From Edaphobacter sp. 4G125 (GTDB taxonomy: Bacteria > Acidobacteriota > Terriglobia > Terriglobales > Acidobacteriaceae): a DNA stretch of 64,000 bases. Below the pieces are notes generated by a model, which worked only from the letters and a program-made list of their open reading frames with translations, did no database searches and had not been told where the DNA came from. The position numbers were made by a program, and so were the translations under genes. The stretch lies in contig NZ_CP060393.1 of the NCBI RefSeq assembly GCF_014274685.1, positions 3,407,501 through 3,471,500 of the forward strand. The letters are read 5' to 3'. Of this stretch, positions 9,618-17,447 are shown piece by piece. The number at the start of each line of letters is the position of its first letter. Within the stretch, counting starts at the first letter, position 1.

Positions 9618-10961
9618 ATGGATAAACGCGAATTTCTGAAAACCTCCGGCGCATTCGCCGCAATCACCCTCTTACCCGGTTTTTCTCCTGCTGAATCCAA
9701 CGATATGGCGCATAGAACCAACTGGTCAGGAAACCTTACCTACCACACCGACAAACTCTTCGAACCCTCCTCCGTTGCCGAGCTCCAGCAGGTCGTCAAG
9801 GACCATCCCAGCATCCGCCCCCTTGGCACCCGCCATGCCTTTAACGGAATCGCCGACAGCACCCAGGCCCAGGTTTCGCTCAGCAAGTTCAAAGACATCT
9901 CCATCGACGAGAAGACTCGTACCGTCACGGTCGGTGCCGGGGTCCGCTATGGCGACATCGCTCCGGTCATCGACGCCAAGGGATTTGCCCTGCATAACCT
10001 CGCCTCCCTGCCGCATATCTCTGTCCCTGGCGCGATCGCGACCGGGACCCATGGCTCCGGAATCCACAACGGCAATCTCTCCACCTCCGTCGCTGCCATC
10101 GAGTTTGTTGATGCCAACGGCGATCTCCACACCCTCTCCCGCGCCGATGGCGATAAGTTCAACGGAGCCGTCGTCAACCTCGGCCTGCTTGGCGTTATGA
10201 CGAAAGTGACCCTCAACCTCGAGCCTACCTTCCAGGTTGCCCAGACCGTCTATACCGATCTACCCTTCAGCGAACTGGAGCATCACTTCGACGACATCTT
10301 CGACGCAGGTTACTCCGTCAGCATCTTCACCGACTGGCAACACGGCCGCGCCACCGAGCTCTGGCTCAAACGCCGTGTTAAGCCTGGAGAAAAGCTCGAC
10401 ACGCCAGCCCTCTTCTACAACGCGAAGCTCGCTACAAAGAATCTCCACCCCATCCCCGCGCTAGACCCCGTCAACTGTACCCCGCAGATGAACAAGCCCG
10501 GCCCCTGGTACGAGCGCCTGCCGCACTTCCGCATGAACTTTACCCCCTCCAGCGGCGAGGAGCTCCAGACCGAATACTTCGTTCCCCGCGCCCAGGCCTA
10601 CCAGGCCATCCGCGCCGTCGAGACACTCCACGAGCGCATCACTCCCCACCTGCTTACGACCGAGCTGCGCACCATCGCCGCTGACAATCTCTGGATGAGC
10701 ATGGCCTACCAGCGTGACTCCCTCGCTATCCATTTCACTTGGAAACGTCAGTGGCCCGAAGTTCAGAAGATTCTTCCGCTCATCGAAGCCAAACTTGCCC
10801 CCTTCAATCCACGCCCCCACTGGGCCAAGCTCTTTACCCTCAAAGCTGCGCAGCTTCGAGCTGTCTATCCGAAGATGGCTAATTTCAAAACACTCGTGCA
10901 GCAATACGACCCTAAAGGCAAGTTCCGCAACGAGTTCATCACAACGGAGCTTTACTCTTGA
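9618..10961 (+). CDS. FAD-linked alditol/xylitol oxidase-like protein
   Basis: 447 residues of the VAO/D-arabinono-lactone oxidase family. The segment PLGTRHAFNGIADS (68-81) matches the FAD-binding loop of Streptomyces alditol oxidase, in which the His (here His73) binds FAD covalently. The FAD domain continues with VGAGVRYGDI and ATGTHGSGI; the C-terminal half is the substrate-binding cap. Such enzymes oxidise sugar alcohols to aldoses and reduce O2 to H2O2. The N terminus (MDKREFLKTSGAFAAITLLPG) looks like a Tat-type signal but has KR in place of the twin Arg, so export is uncertain. It overlaps the next gene by four bases and probably forms a two-gene operon with the SDR. Confidence 0.9.
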   Translation: MDKREFLKTSGAFAAITLLPGFSPAESNDMAHRTNWSGNLTYHTDKLFEPSSVAELQQVVKDHPSIRPLGTRHAFNGIADSTQAQVSLSKFKDISIDEKTRTVTVGAGVRYGDIAPVIDAKGFALHNLASLPHISVPGAIATGTHGSGIHNGNLSTSVAAIEFVDANGDLHTLSRADGDKFNGAVVNLGLLGVMTKVTLNLEPTFQVAQTVYTDLPFSELEHHFDDIFDAGYSVSIFTDWQHGRATELWLKRRVKPGEKLDTPALFYNAKLATKNLHPIPALDPVNCTPQMNKPGPWYERLPHFRMNFTPSSGEELQTEYFVPRAQAYQAIRAVETLHERITPHLLTTELRTIAADNLWMSMAYQRDSLAIHFTWKRQWPEVQKILPLIEAKLAPFNPRPHWAKLFTLKAAQLRAVYPKMANFKTLVQQYDPKGKFRNEFITTELYS

Positions 10962-11695
10962 GTGGTCGCATCCAATCCACTATGACCGAAGAACTTAAAG
11001 GACAACTCGCCGTCGTCACCGGAGCCGCACGCGGCATTGGTGCAGCCATCAGCAAACGGCTCGCCTCCATGGGAGCCACCATCATCCTTGTTGCACGCGA
11101 TAAATCGCGTCTGCAAAAGGTTCAGCAGGAAATCGCCGCCGCAGGTGGCACAGCCCACACCGCTGAGCTTGATCTCCTCGACGAGTCTTCTATTGTCTCT
11201 CTCGCCAGAACGGTCGAGACCCAACACCATCGATGCGACATTCTCATCAACAACGCCGGGATCGGATATGCAGGCAAATCCCTCATCGAGATGCCCTCTG
11301 CCGATTGGGACACGCTAATGGGAACCAACCTCCGTGGTCCTTACCTAATGGTTCGCGCGTTGGCTCCATTGATGATCCGCGCGCGTTCAGGCCATATCGT
11401 GAACATCTCGTCATTGGCAGGCCACAACCCTCTCCCAAATGGAGCAGCCTATGCTGCCTCTAAGTGGGGACTCAACGGACTGACCTATTCACTTGCCGAA
11501 GAGTTGCGCCCCCACAATATTCGCGTCTCCGTCATCGCTCCCGGATCGGTCAATACCGGCTTCTCCCACAGCAACAAAGATCCAAACAAGAAGCTTCAAC
11601 CCGAAGACGTCGCAAATGTAGTTGCGATGCTGGTCACGCAGGCTCCGCAATCCTTTGTCAGCGAAGTCTTGATGCGCCCTACTCAGAAGCCTTGA
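10958..11695 (+). CDS. Short-chain dehydrogenase/reductase
   Basis: 245 residues. Classical SDR features: nucleotide-binding TGAARGIG near residues 20-27, NNAG, the catalytic Ser in NISSLAGH, and YAASK with the catalytic Tyr and Lys. It is expected to oxidise an alcohol or reduce a carbonyl with NAD(P)(H); the substrate is not deducible. The TTG at 10958 overlaps the stop of the oxidase gene (TTGA) and has GGAG eight bases upstream, which favours it over the ATG at 10982. Coupling to the alditol oxidase suggests the pair acts on the same polyol or sugar (inference). Confidence 0.92.
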   Translation: MSGRIQSTMTEELKGQLAVVTGAARGIGAAISKRLASMGATIILVARDKSRLQKVQQEIAAAGGTAHTAELDLLDESSIVSLARTVETQHHRCDILINNAGIGYAGKSLIEMPSADWDTLMGTNLRGPYLMVRALAPLMIRARSGHIVNISSLAGHNPLPNGAAYAASKWGLNGLTYSLAEELRPHNIRVSVIAPGSVNTGFSHSNKDPNKKLQPEDVANVVAMLVTQAPQSFVSEVLMRPTQKP

Positions 11696-11706
11696 GCAGG
11701 GCGATG

Positions 11707-12195
11707 CTATCGCGCGCGTCGTAGGATCGTGATCGGGATCGAACCATCCGGGCGTGCGGGAACCTTCCAGGAAAGCTCATCGCCTTTCAACTCATACGGG
11801 GTCACCCGGGTCGTATCGTCCCAATTAGGAAAAGCAGAGCGATCGGTACGAAAGGTGATGGTATGTTTGTCAGGATCGACCGTGTAGCGGCCGAAGTGAA
11901 CGCTTGCACCAAGCGAGGCGTCCTTATACTCCTCCGGCGTTCCTTTGAGTTTGTTACCAGAGGAAAACTTCAACCGCTCTGACCGGTAGATCTGGACGGA
12001 ATAGTATCCATCATTCGTAAAGATCACGAGCCCATGAGGATGGTCGCCGTAGTCGTGGACACGGCTTCCGTCTGGGAGCTGTTTATCGGCTGCGGTGAGA
12101 ACCCACGTCCCTACAACAGACGATACCTGGGCTGGGGCCGCAAGTGGCCCTATCACCACGAAAGCAGCAAGAAGAGGAAGGCATCGAATCATCAT
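11707..12195 (-). CDS. Secreted lipocalin-like domain protein
   Basis: 162 residues with a clear signal peptide (LPLLAAFVVIGPLAAPAQ). The mature part begins with VVGTWVLTAADKQLPDGS and contains GLVIFTNDGYYSVQIY and FGRYTVDPDKHTITF, the pattern of the small lipocalin-like family (Lipocalin_5). It is likely a periplasmic or secreted beta-barrel binding a small ligand or simply stable outside the cell; no function is known. It converges on the SDR gene. Confidence 0.82.
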   Translation of the reverse strand: MMIRCLPLLAAFVVIGPLAAPAQVSSVVGTWVLTAADKQLPDGSRVHDYGDHPHGLVIFTNDGYYSVQIYRSERLKFSSGNKLKGTPEEYKDASLGASVHFGRYTVDPDKHTITFRTDRSAFPNWDDTTRVTPYELKGDELSWKVPARPDGSIPITILRRAR

Positions 12196-12246
12196 GCGGC
12201 CAATCTAGCAATCCACCAACAGCCGCACAATTTGATTGTTCTCAAC

Positions 12247-13179
12247 CTATTGTTGAGCCGAATTTATGCTTTTCCTGCGGCGAGTACTTATGTCGGTGAC
12301 ACGAGAAGCCTTGGCTCGCGATGCAAGAGCAAGCCCAAGTGCATCGACAAGAAGGGTCCTCATGCGATCTACAGCAACACCATCGGAGCGTACATTCCGA
12401 TGCAATGTAACAGGCATACCTTCGAGCAGCGGTAGACCGTAGAGCGAACCAGCTGACACTAGACCATCAGGAAGGTTAAGCCCTGTGCGTGCCGTGATGC
12501 CAAGACCTCCGAGCAGCGCTGCCCATAGACCATCCAAACTGGGGCTGTTCGCAGCGATACGATACGGAATATCCGTCGCTTCCAGATGCTGGATCGCGCA
12601 TTTGCGAAAAACGCATTGCGGACCAAGCACGGCAAGCGGTAATGGCTGATCCCGTGGCCGAACAAACGTGGACGAGGCAATCCAGACCACATCCAGTTTC
12701 CCAACCACGCTGGCCGCAGCACGATCTTCATGACCAATCACAACCGCAAGATCGATCTCCGTCTTCTCAATCGCATCTGCTAACGCAGCATTGCCTTCAA
12801 TGCGGAGTTCGATCTGCATCAGCGGGTAAAGCGACGAAAAATGCGACAGAACAGGCGGAAGGATCGCAGCAAAATCCTGCGGGCAGCCTATACGAATATG
12901 GCCCGCCATCTTTGCTCCCTGCATCGTGTCCATCAATTCGTCGTTCAGCGAAAGGATACGGCGAGCATAGCTAAGGGCAACCTCTCCAGCTTCAGTCAGA
13001 GCCAAACCACGTCCGCGCTTACGAAACAGCGGAGCACCCAGCTCCTCCTGCAGCCGCTTCATCTGCAAACTGATAGCTGAAGGAGTACGGCCAAGACGTT
13101 CCGCCGCCTGCGCCAGACTGCCAAGGTCATGCGCGACGCAAAGCGTACGCAATGTATCCAGATCGAGATTGATTCGCAT
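12247..13179 (-). CDS. LysR-family transcriptional regulator
   Basis: 310 residues from the ATG at 13179, which has AGGAT four to five bases upstream; a longer 324-codon frame adds only an unlikely leader. The helix-turn-helix is at about residues 5-62 (LDTLRTLCVAHDLGSLAQAA; RTPSAISLQMKRLQEELG), followed by the substrate-binding effector domain. LysR proteins normally act as dimers or tetramers near a divergently transcribed target. Here the neighbours upstream are on the same strand, so the target is not evident. Confidence 0.92.
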   Translation of the reverse strand: MRINLDLDTLRTLCVAHDLGSLAQAAERLGRTPSAISLQMKRLQEELGAPLFRKRGRGLALTEAGEVALSYARRILSLNDELMDTMQGAKMAGHIRIGCPQDFAAILPPVLSHFSSLYPLMQIELRIEGNAALADAIEKTEIDLAVVIGHEDRAAASVVGKLDVVWIASSTFVRPRDQPLPLAVLGPQCVFRKCAIQHLEATDIPYRIAANSPSLDGLWAALLGGLGITARTGLNLPDGLVSAGSLYGLPLLEGMPVTLHRNVRSDGVAVDRMRTLLVDALGLALASRAKASRVTDISTRRRKSINSAQQ

Positions 13180-13232
13180 AGATCCTGACAAAAAGATACA
13201 ACTCGCAGACGACACTCGCACCCTGGTCGTAC

Positions 13233-13949
13233 TCAGGGCATCTTCGCAGTTGCCTTATCGTCTTCCGGATTTCCGCTCACATCCAACCGCTTCACTCGTT
13301 GAAAGGCCACTACGTTTCCCTTTTGATCGCAGATCATCTGCCACATCTCGCCTGTCTGCTGATTCACGAGAAAGGTATGTGCCTGCATTCCATGCGCAGT
13401 TCTATGCACAGCCGACTGCGCTAGCGTATATCGCAGCGGATCCACAAGAACCGTCTTCGCTTCGCCGCCCTTCTTCTTGTCCTTGCAATCGTCATGCTTC
13501 TGCGCCAGTGCAACCTGAACACAGAACATGATCAACCCCATAAATGAACCCAGGTAGAAAGCCCCCGTAAACACCGCAAACCAGAGATCCAGCAACCCCT
13601 GCGACTTCTTTTCTTCTTCAATCAGCTTTTCTTTGCCTTCTCGAAGCGCATTCACTCTCTCTGGATCAGGAATCACCACCGGAGCCGACTGCTCTTTTTC
13701 AATCTCTGCAATCCGTTCCTTCCTTCGCCTCACCCGATTGATCCAGAAGAGATAGACCACGCCGCCAAAGATGCTCACGCCAAACAGAAACATCACCACC
13801 GCAAGGTACACTCTTCCCCGCTGCGGCAATCCCATCAGCATCTCTGGATGTAAATACACTCCTGCCAGCACGGCTCCGGAAATTCCCACTAGCCACTTCA
13901 CCGCATCCACATATCCCGTCGCCGCATCTTGAAGAGGAGCGTCTGGCAT
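13233..13949 (-). CDS. Hypothetical membrane protein with three membrane segments
   Basis: 238 residues. Hydrophobic segments lie at about 20-37 (WLVGISGAVLAGVYL), 45-70 (YLAVVMFLFGVSIFGGVVYLFW) and 120-145 (FAVFTGAFYLGSFMGLIMFC). A charged helix (RVRRRKERIAEIEKEQ) follows the second, and the soluble C terminus contains QTGEMWQMICDQKGNVVAF. No family is recognised. It begins four bases after the stop of the 142-residue gene, so the two form an operon. Confidence 0.75.
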   Translation of the reverse strand: MPDAPLQDAATGYVDAVKWLVGISGAVLAGVYLHPEMLMGLPQRGRVYLAVVMFLFGVSIFGGVVYLFWINRVRRRKERIAEIEKEQSAPVVIPDPERVNALREGKEKLIEEEKKSQGLLDLWFAVFTGAFYLGSFMGLIMFCVQVALAQKHDDCKDKKKGGEAKTVLVDPLRYTLAQSAVHRTAHGMQAHTFLVNQQTGEMWQMICDQKGNVVAFQRVKRLDVSGNPEDDKATAKMP

Positions 13950-13953
13950 ACGA

Positions 13954-14382
13954 TCAATACCCCGGAGGCTTGCCCATAAACATGCTCGCCAGGTCTTCCG
14001 GCATCAGCAGCTTTCCCTCACGCGCTGAAACCCTCTCGATCAGATCATCAATCTGCGAAGGCCCCGCCTCCAGCCAGTGATGGAACACTGCCTCTCTCCG
14101 TTCATTCCCCACATGAGCGGCGCGCATCAGGAGTACGCCCATCGTCTCCAGCATCGTCGCCGTCACGCCAGGCGCGAAATCGATCCTTCGTTCTCTCCTG
14201 GCTCGCATCAGCACATGGACGCACGACATCATCGTCGTCAACCCAACATCGACTGCTTCCGATGTATCTTCTTCAACCGGAGCGACAGGAGCGCTGGTCT
14301 CGTCTGAAAAATCAAATTCTTGATACTTCCGGTTAAATCGAGGAGGATCGCCAAGGTCAGGGGCCATCGTCTTCTTCTCCAC
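13954..14382 (-). CDS. Conserved-looking hypothetical cytoplasmic protein
   Basis: 142 residues, no signal peptide or membrane segment. It has an acidic N-terminal third (VEEDTSEAVDVG) and helical remainder with a basic patch (LMRARRERRIDFAPGV) and a C-terminal MFMGKPPGY. Not recognised. It shares an operon with the membrane protein just downstream (4-nt gap), suggesting a soluble partner of that protein. Confidence 0.7.
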   Translation of the reverse strand: MEKKTMAPDLGDPPRFNRKYQEFDFSDETSAPVAPVEEDTSEAVDVGLTTMMSCVHVLMRARRERRIDFAPGVTATMLETMGVLLMRAAHVGNERREAVFHHWLEAGPSQIDDLIERVSAREGKLLMPEDLASMFMGKPPGY

Positions 14383-14469
14383 GTACTGGAATTCGACAAA
14401 AAGGGACCCGTATTGCTGTAGCTCGAAACCTTACCCCCTGACCCTCCCGGCAATCAAGGAAAATCGCAA

Positions 14470-15339
14470 CTATCCTGCGGCCAGCGTCCTGAGTACTCCA
14501 ACATTGCGGGCCTCATCTCCCGGAGCATCCACCGGCGTCTCTGCAATAAAAGCGCAATGGCTAAATCGGTCATCGTGCAACAGCCGCCGGAAGGCCTCTG
14601 CCCCGATCGTCCCTTCGCCAATGTGCTCATGCCGGTCCAGCTTCGAGCCCATCGCCGCCTTGGCATCGTTGCAGTGCCATACCTTCACCGCGTCAGATCC
14701 CACGGTCGAGTCCACCAGCTTCATTGTTTCGATATAGCCGTCGGTCGTCACAATATCGTATCCGGAGACATGGACATGGCATGTATCCAGACACACGGCC
14801 ACCGGAAGATGCGACTTCAATTGTTCCACCAACTCGGCAACCTGCTCGAGCTTACCGCCCAGCGAAAACTCAGCACCTGCCGTGTTCTCAATCAGCAGAC
14901 GAAAATCTTTCCCTGAAAAATCGATTCCATCCACCGCCTGTTCAATCGACTCTGCCGCCAGCCGCAGCCCTTCCTCGCGAGTCAGCCCCTTCCAGCTCCC
15001 TGGATGCAGCACCAGAAACTCCGCCTTCAGCGCCAGAGCTCGCTCCACCTCTCCGCGAAATGCTGCAATGGAGTTAGCCCTCACCGCATCTGTCTGGCTA
15101 CACACATTGATTAAATAATTGGCATGGATCACCACTGGCCCCACATCGTGTTTTGCACGTAGCTCAGCGAGCTTCGCCGCATCGGCAGGTTTCACTGCCG
15201 GAGCCTTCCACATCCGTGGACTGGCCGAAAAAATCTGAAAAGTATTTGCCCCTGCGGCCACAGCACGATCTACAGCAGTCCAAACACCACCGGCCGTCCC
15301 TACATGCACACCAATCCGCTTCTTCGTCTTTGTCGCCAT
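14470..15339 (-). CDS. nfo: Endonuclease IV (AP endonuclease)
   Basis: 289 residues, typical length. It cleaves the phosphodiester bond 5' to abasic sites in base-excision repair, using three zinc ions. Family motifs are visible in order: GVHVGTAGGVWTAV at the N terminus, VVIHANYLINV, FLVLHPGSW, LIENTAG with the Glu ligand, CLDTCHVHVSGYD, VKVWHCNDAKAAMGSKLDR followed by HEHIGEGTIG, and the final AETP. All His/Asp/Glu metal ligands appear intact. It has its own transcription unit. Confidence 0.97.
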   Translation of the reverse strand: MATKTKKRIGVHVGTAGGVWTAVDRAVAAGANTFQIFSASPRMWKAPAVKPADAAKLAELRAKHDVGPVVIHANYLINVCSQTDAVRANSIAAFRGEVERALALKAEFLVLHPGSWKGLTREEGLRLAAESIEQAVDGIDFSGKDFRLLIENTAGAEFSLGGKLEQVAELVEQLKSHLPVAVCLDTCHVHVSGYDIVTTDGYIETMKLVDSTVGSDAVKVWHCNDAKAAMGSKLDRHEHIGEGTIGAEAFRRLLHDDRFSHCAFIAETPVDAPGDEARNVGVLRTLAAG

Positions 15340-15379
15340 CCCTTCAGCTTAAACCAATCCGAAATCCGAGTAAGTTGAA

Positions 15380-15442
15380 GTGTCATTTCGAGCGGAGTGT
15401 AAGGCACGGAGTCGAGAAATCCCCGCATTTTCGCAGGATGCT
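15380..15442. repeat. Dispersed acidobacterial intergenic repeat, variant 1
   Basis: Starts agtgtcatttcgagcgga and contains gtcgagaaatcccc, followed by cattttcgcaggatgc. It is a diverged relative of the gtcatcctgagcgaagc...gaaggatctgc copies elsewhere in the window and lies between the diverging nfo and 15541 genes. Confidence 0.65.
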
Positions 15443-15540
15443 TCATCCCCCACACCCTACCGGGTATCGAATGTCCGGGAACACCTTCTCCAATCCCCAA
15501 CATGCTATGCTGAGGCCGGTTTGGCTCGAAAGGAACGCCT

Positions 15541-15981
15541 ATGCCCGCACCCCAGAACTACTCCAACCATCACCGCACCGACCCTCCTATGCACTTCTTT
15601 GTCTTTCCCGTCCTCATCGCGAATGTGGGAGTTGCCATCTGGATCGCCATTCACTTCCGGCATCAATATCCCTGGCTCGGCCACTGGTCCATCGTCGTCG
15701 CGCTCGCTCTCCTCGTCCTCGCCACCAAATGCCGCATCAACGATCTCAAGCTTCAAGACCGCCTCATCCGCCTCGAAGAGCGCCTCCGTCTTTCATCTCT
15801 TCTTCCAGCCAACGAATTGACCCACCTCAGCGAACTCACAACAAAACAGCTCGTCGCGCTCCGCTTTGCCTCCGACGAAGAGATTCCAGCGCTCGTCCAT
15901 AAAACCCTCACCCAGAACCTTGAGCCCAAAGCAATCAAACAGAGCATCACTCACTGGCGCGCCGATTACGAACGCGTCTAG
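15541..15981 (+). CDS. DUF6526-like membrane protein
   Basis: 146 residues. It begins MPAPQNYSNHHRTDPPMHFF, the start typical of DUF6526 proteins, then two membrane segments at about 18-37 (FFVFPVLIANVGVAIWIAIHF) and 45-62, and a soluble helical C terminus (LQDRLIRLEERLRL; LVALRFASDEEIPALVHKTL). Function unknown in this family. It is followed 35 bp later by the DsbA-like gene on the same strand. Confidence 0.8.
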   Translation: MPAPQNYSNHHRTDPPMHFFVFPVLIANVGVAIWIAIHFRHQYPWLGHWSIVVALALLVLATKCRINDLKLQDRLIRLEERLRLSSLLPANELTHLSELTTKQLVALRFASDEEIPALVHKTLTQNLEPKAIKQSITHWRADYERV

Positions 15982-16016
15982 CCCACGTCGAAACGAAACA
16001 GAGGTATACCCCTGCT

Positions 16017-16667
16017 ATGAAGCGCATTCTGATCGCCGCCTTTTCTCTACTCTCCGCAATGCCTATGCTCGCTCAGATGGCAGTTCCACCAGCAGGAGCT
16101 ACTTCCTTTAAGGACACTTCCGCCTTCAAGCCGCCTGCAGGAGTCAAACTGGCCATCATTGAGTTCGAAGATCTCGAATGCCCACTCTGTTCCCTTTCCT
16201 CGCCGATTGTCCATCAGGCAATGGAGCGCTATAACATTCCTCGGGTTCATCACGACTTCATCATTCCGAGCCATATCTGGTCGCGCACCGCAGCCATCAA
16301 CGCGCGTTATCTTGAAGACCGCGTCTCGCCCAAACTTGCCGAAAATTATCGCCGCGATGTCTTTGCCAACCAGTCGCGCATCGCCAGCCGCGACGATCTC
16401 GCCGCCTTCACCCGCTCCTGGTTTCAGTCACACGGCCAAAAGATGCCCTTCGTACTCGACCCTAATGGCCGCTGTGCCGACGAGGTACAGGCAGACTGCC
16501 TGCTCGCTATACGCTCCGGTGTGGCGCATACACCCACAATCATCGTCGCCACCCAGCATCAGTGGATTGAGGTTACTGATCCTCAACAACTCGATCGCGC
16601 CGTCGAAATTGCCCAAGCTTCATTGCATGAGCCCGTCCAAGGAATTCGCAAAAAGAGTCACTCCTAG
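16017..16667 (+). CDS. Periplasmic DsbA-like thioredoxin-fold protein
   Basis: 216 residues with a signal peptide (ILIAAFSLLSAMPMLAQ, cleavage near residue 20). The redox motif Cys55-Pro-Leu-Cys58 lies in IEFEDLECPLCSLSSP. The cis-Pro loop is GVAHTPTIIV. The helical insert and the pattern WSRTAAINARYL fit the thioredoxin_4/DsbA group that includes VKOR-linked DsbAs. A second Cys pair (CADEVQADC) is also present. It is expected to oxidise or isomerise disulfides in exported proteins. It ends just before a strong bidirectional terminator. Confidence 0.88.
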   Translation: MKRILIAAFSLLSAMPMLAQMAVPPAGATSFKDTSAFKPPAGVKLAIIEFEDLECPLCSLSSPIVHQAMERYNIPRVHHDFIIPSHIWSRTAAINARYLEDRVSPKLAENYRRDVFANQSRIASRDDLAAFTRSWFQSHGQKMPFVLDPNGRCADEVQADCLLAIRSGVAHTPTIIVATQHQWIEVTDPQQLDRAVEIAQASLHEPVQGIRKKSHS

Positions 16668-16682
16668 ACAGCAACTCAAAAC

Positions 16683-16714
16683 AAAGACGGCAGCGAGTTT
16701 TCGCTGCCGTCTTT
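16683..16714. terminator. Bidirectional intrinsic terminator
   Basis: Perfect 14-bp inverted repeat (aaagacggcagcga / tcgctgccgtcttt) with a 4-nt loop. The A-rich start and T-rich end serve both strands. It separates the plus-strand DsbA-like gene from the converging minus-strand NmrA-like gene. Confidence 0.9.
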
Positions 16715-16729
16715 ATGTGAAATCGACTC

Positions 16730-17359
16730 TTAGTAACCTACTGAGAACAACGCCCGCTCATGCTTCGGCTTCTCGAGTTCATCCACCAGAGCAATCGCAT
16801 AATCGGCATACGTAATGCGGCTCTCGCCCTTGTCATCCGTCACCAGGTTGTTCGTACCCGTCCGGTATTTCCCGGTTCGCTCTCCGACTACAAAAAATGC
16901 TGCCGGGGCAATATATGTCCAGTTGATATCGGATCCTTTGAGCACTTCCGCTGCCTTCTCATGCGAAGTAGCGATCGGAAGATATGCTTCTGGCAGGTGA
17001 CCTGACTTAATCAACGTCACTCCGGGAGCCACCTCAAGCTGTCCAGCTCCTCCCACAACCAACAGGCGCGGACCGCCAGCCTTCTTCACCGCTTCGATCT
17101 CCCTCTTCGTCACATCGATGATCGCTTCGGTTTTATCGGCAGGCGGCTGGTACGCGCTCACCACCGCATCCGCGCCCTTGATGATCGAAGCGATCGCATC
17201 CACATTCGAAAGATCATCCGCCTTCGCCGTAACTCCGGGTTGCGACTTCAAAGCATCTACATTCCGTGCAACACCCGTTACTTTATGCCCCCGGCGCAAA
17301 AGCTCCTTGACGATCTCCGAGCCAGCATTTCCCGTCGCTCCATAAACCACAATGTTCAT
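16730..17359 (-). CDS. NAD(P)-binding NmrA/atypical SDR protein
   Basis: 209 residues. The N terminus has the Rossmann motif YGATGNAGSEIVKELLRRGH (residues 5-24), followed by GVARN. The rest follows the NAD(P)H-binding family (ISITHGR/PF13460 type) without the classical YxxxK active site. Such proteins bind NAD(P) as sensors or reduce flavins and quinones; no substrate can be named. It stands alone, ended by the bidirectional terminator. Confidence 0.88.
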   Translation of the reverse strand: MNIVVYGATGNAGSEIVKELLRRGHKVTGVARNVDALKSQPGVTAKADDLSNVDAIASIIKGADAVVSAYQPPADKTEAIIDVTKREIEAVKKAGGPRLLVVGGAGQLEVAPGVTLIKSGHLPEAYLPIATSHEKAAEVLKGSDINWTYIAPAAFFVVGERTGKYRTGTNNLVTDDKGESRITYADYAIALVDELEKPKHERALFSVGY

Positions 17360-17447
17360 CTTGATTTCCTCCTGAAACTAAGATGTTGGGCCTTCGAACA
17401 AAGATACAGATTTTTACGACATTTGTCGTTTATCGATTAAGCCCTGA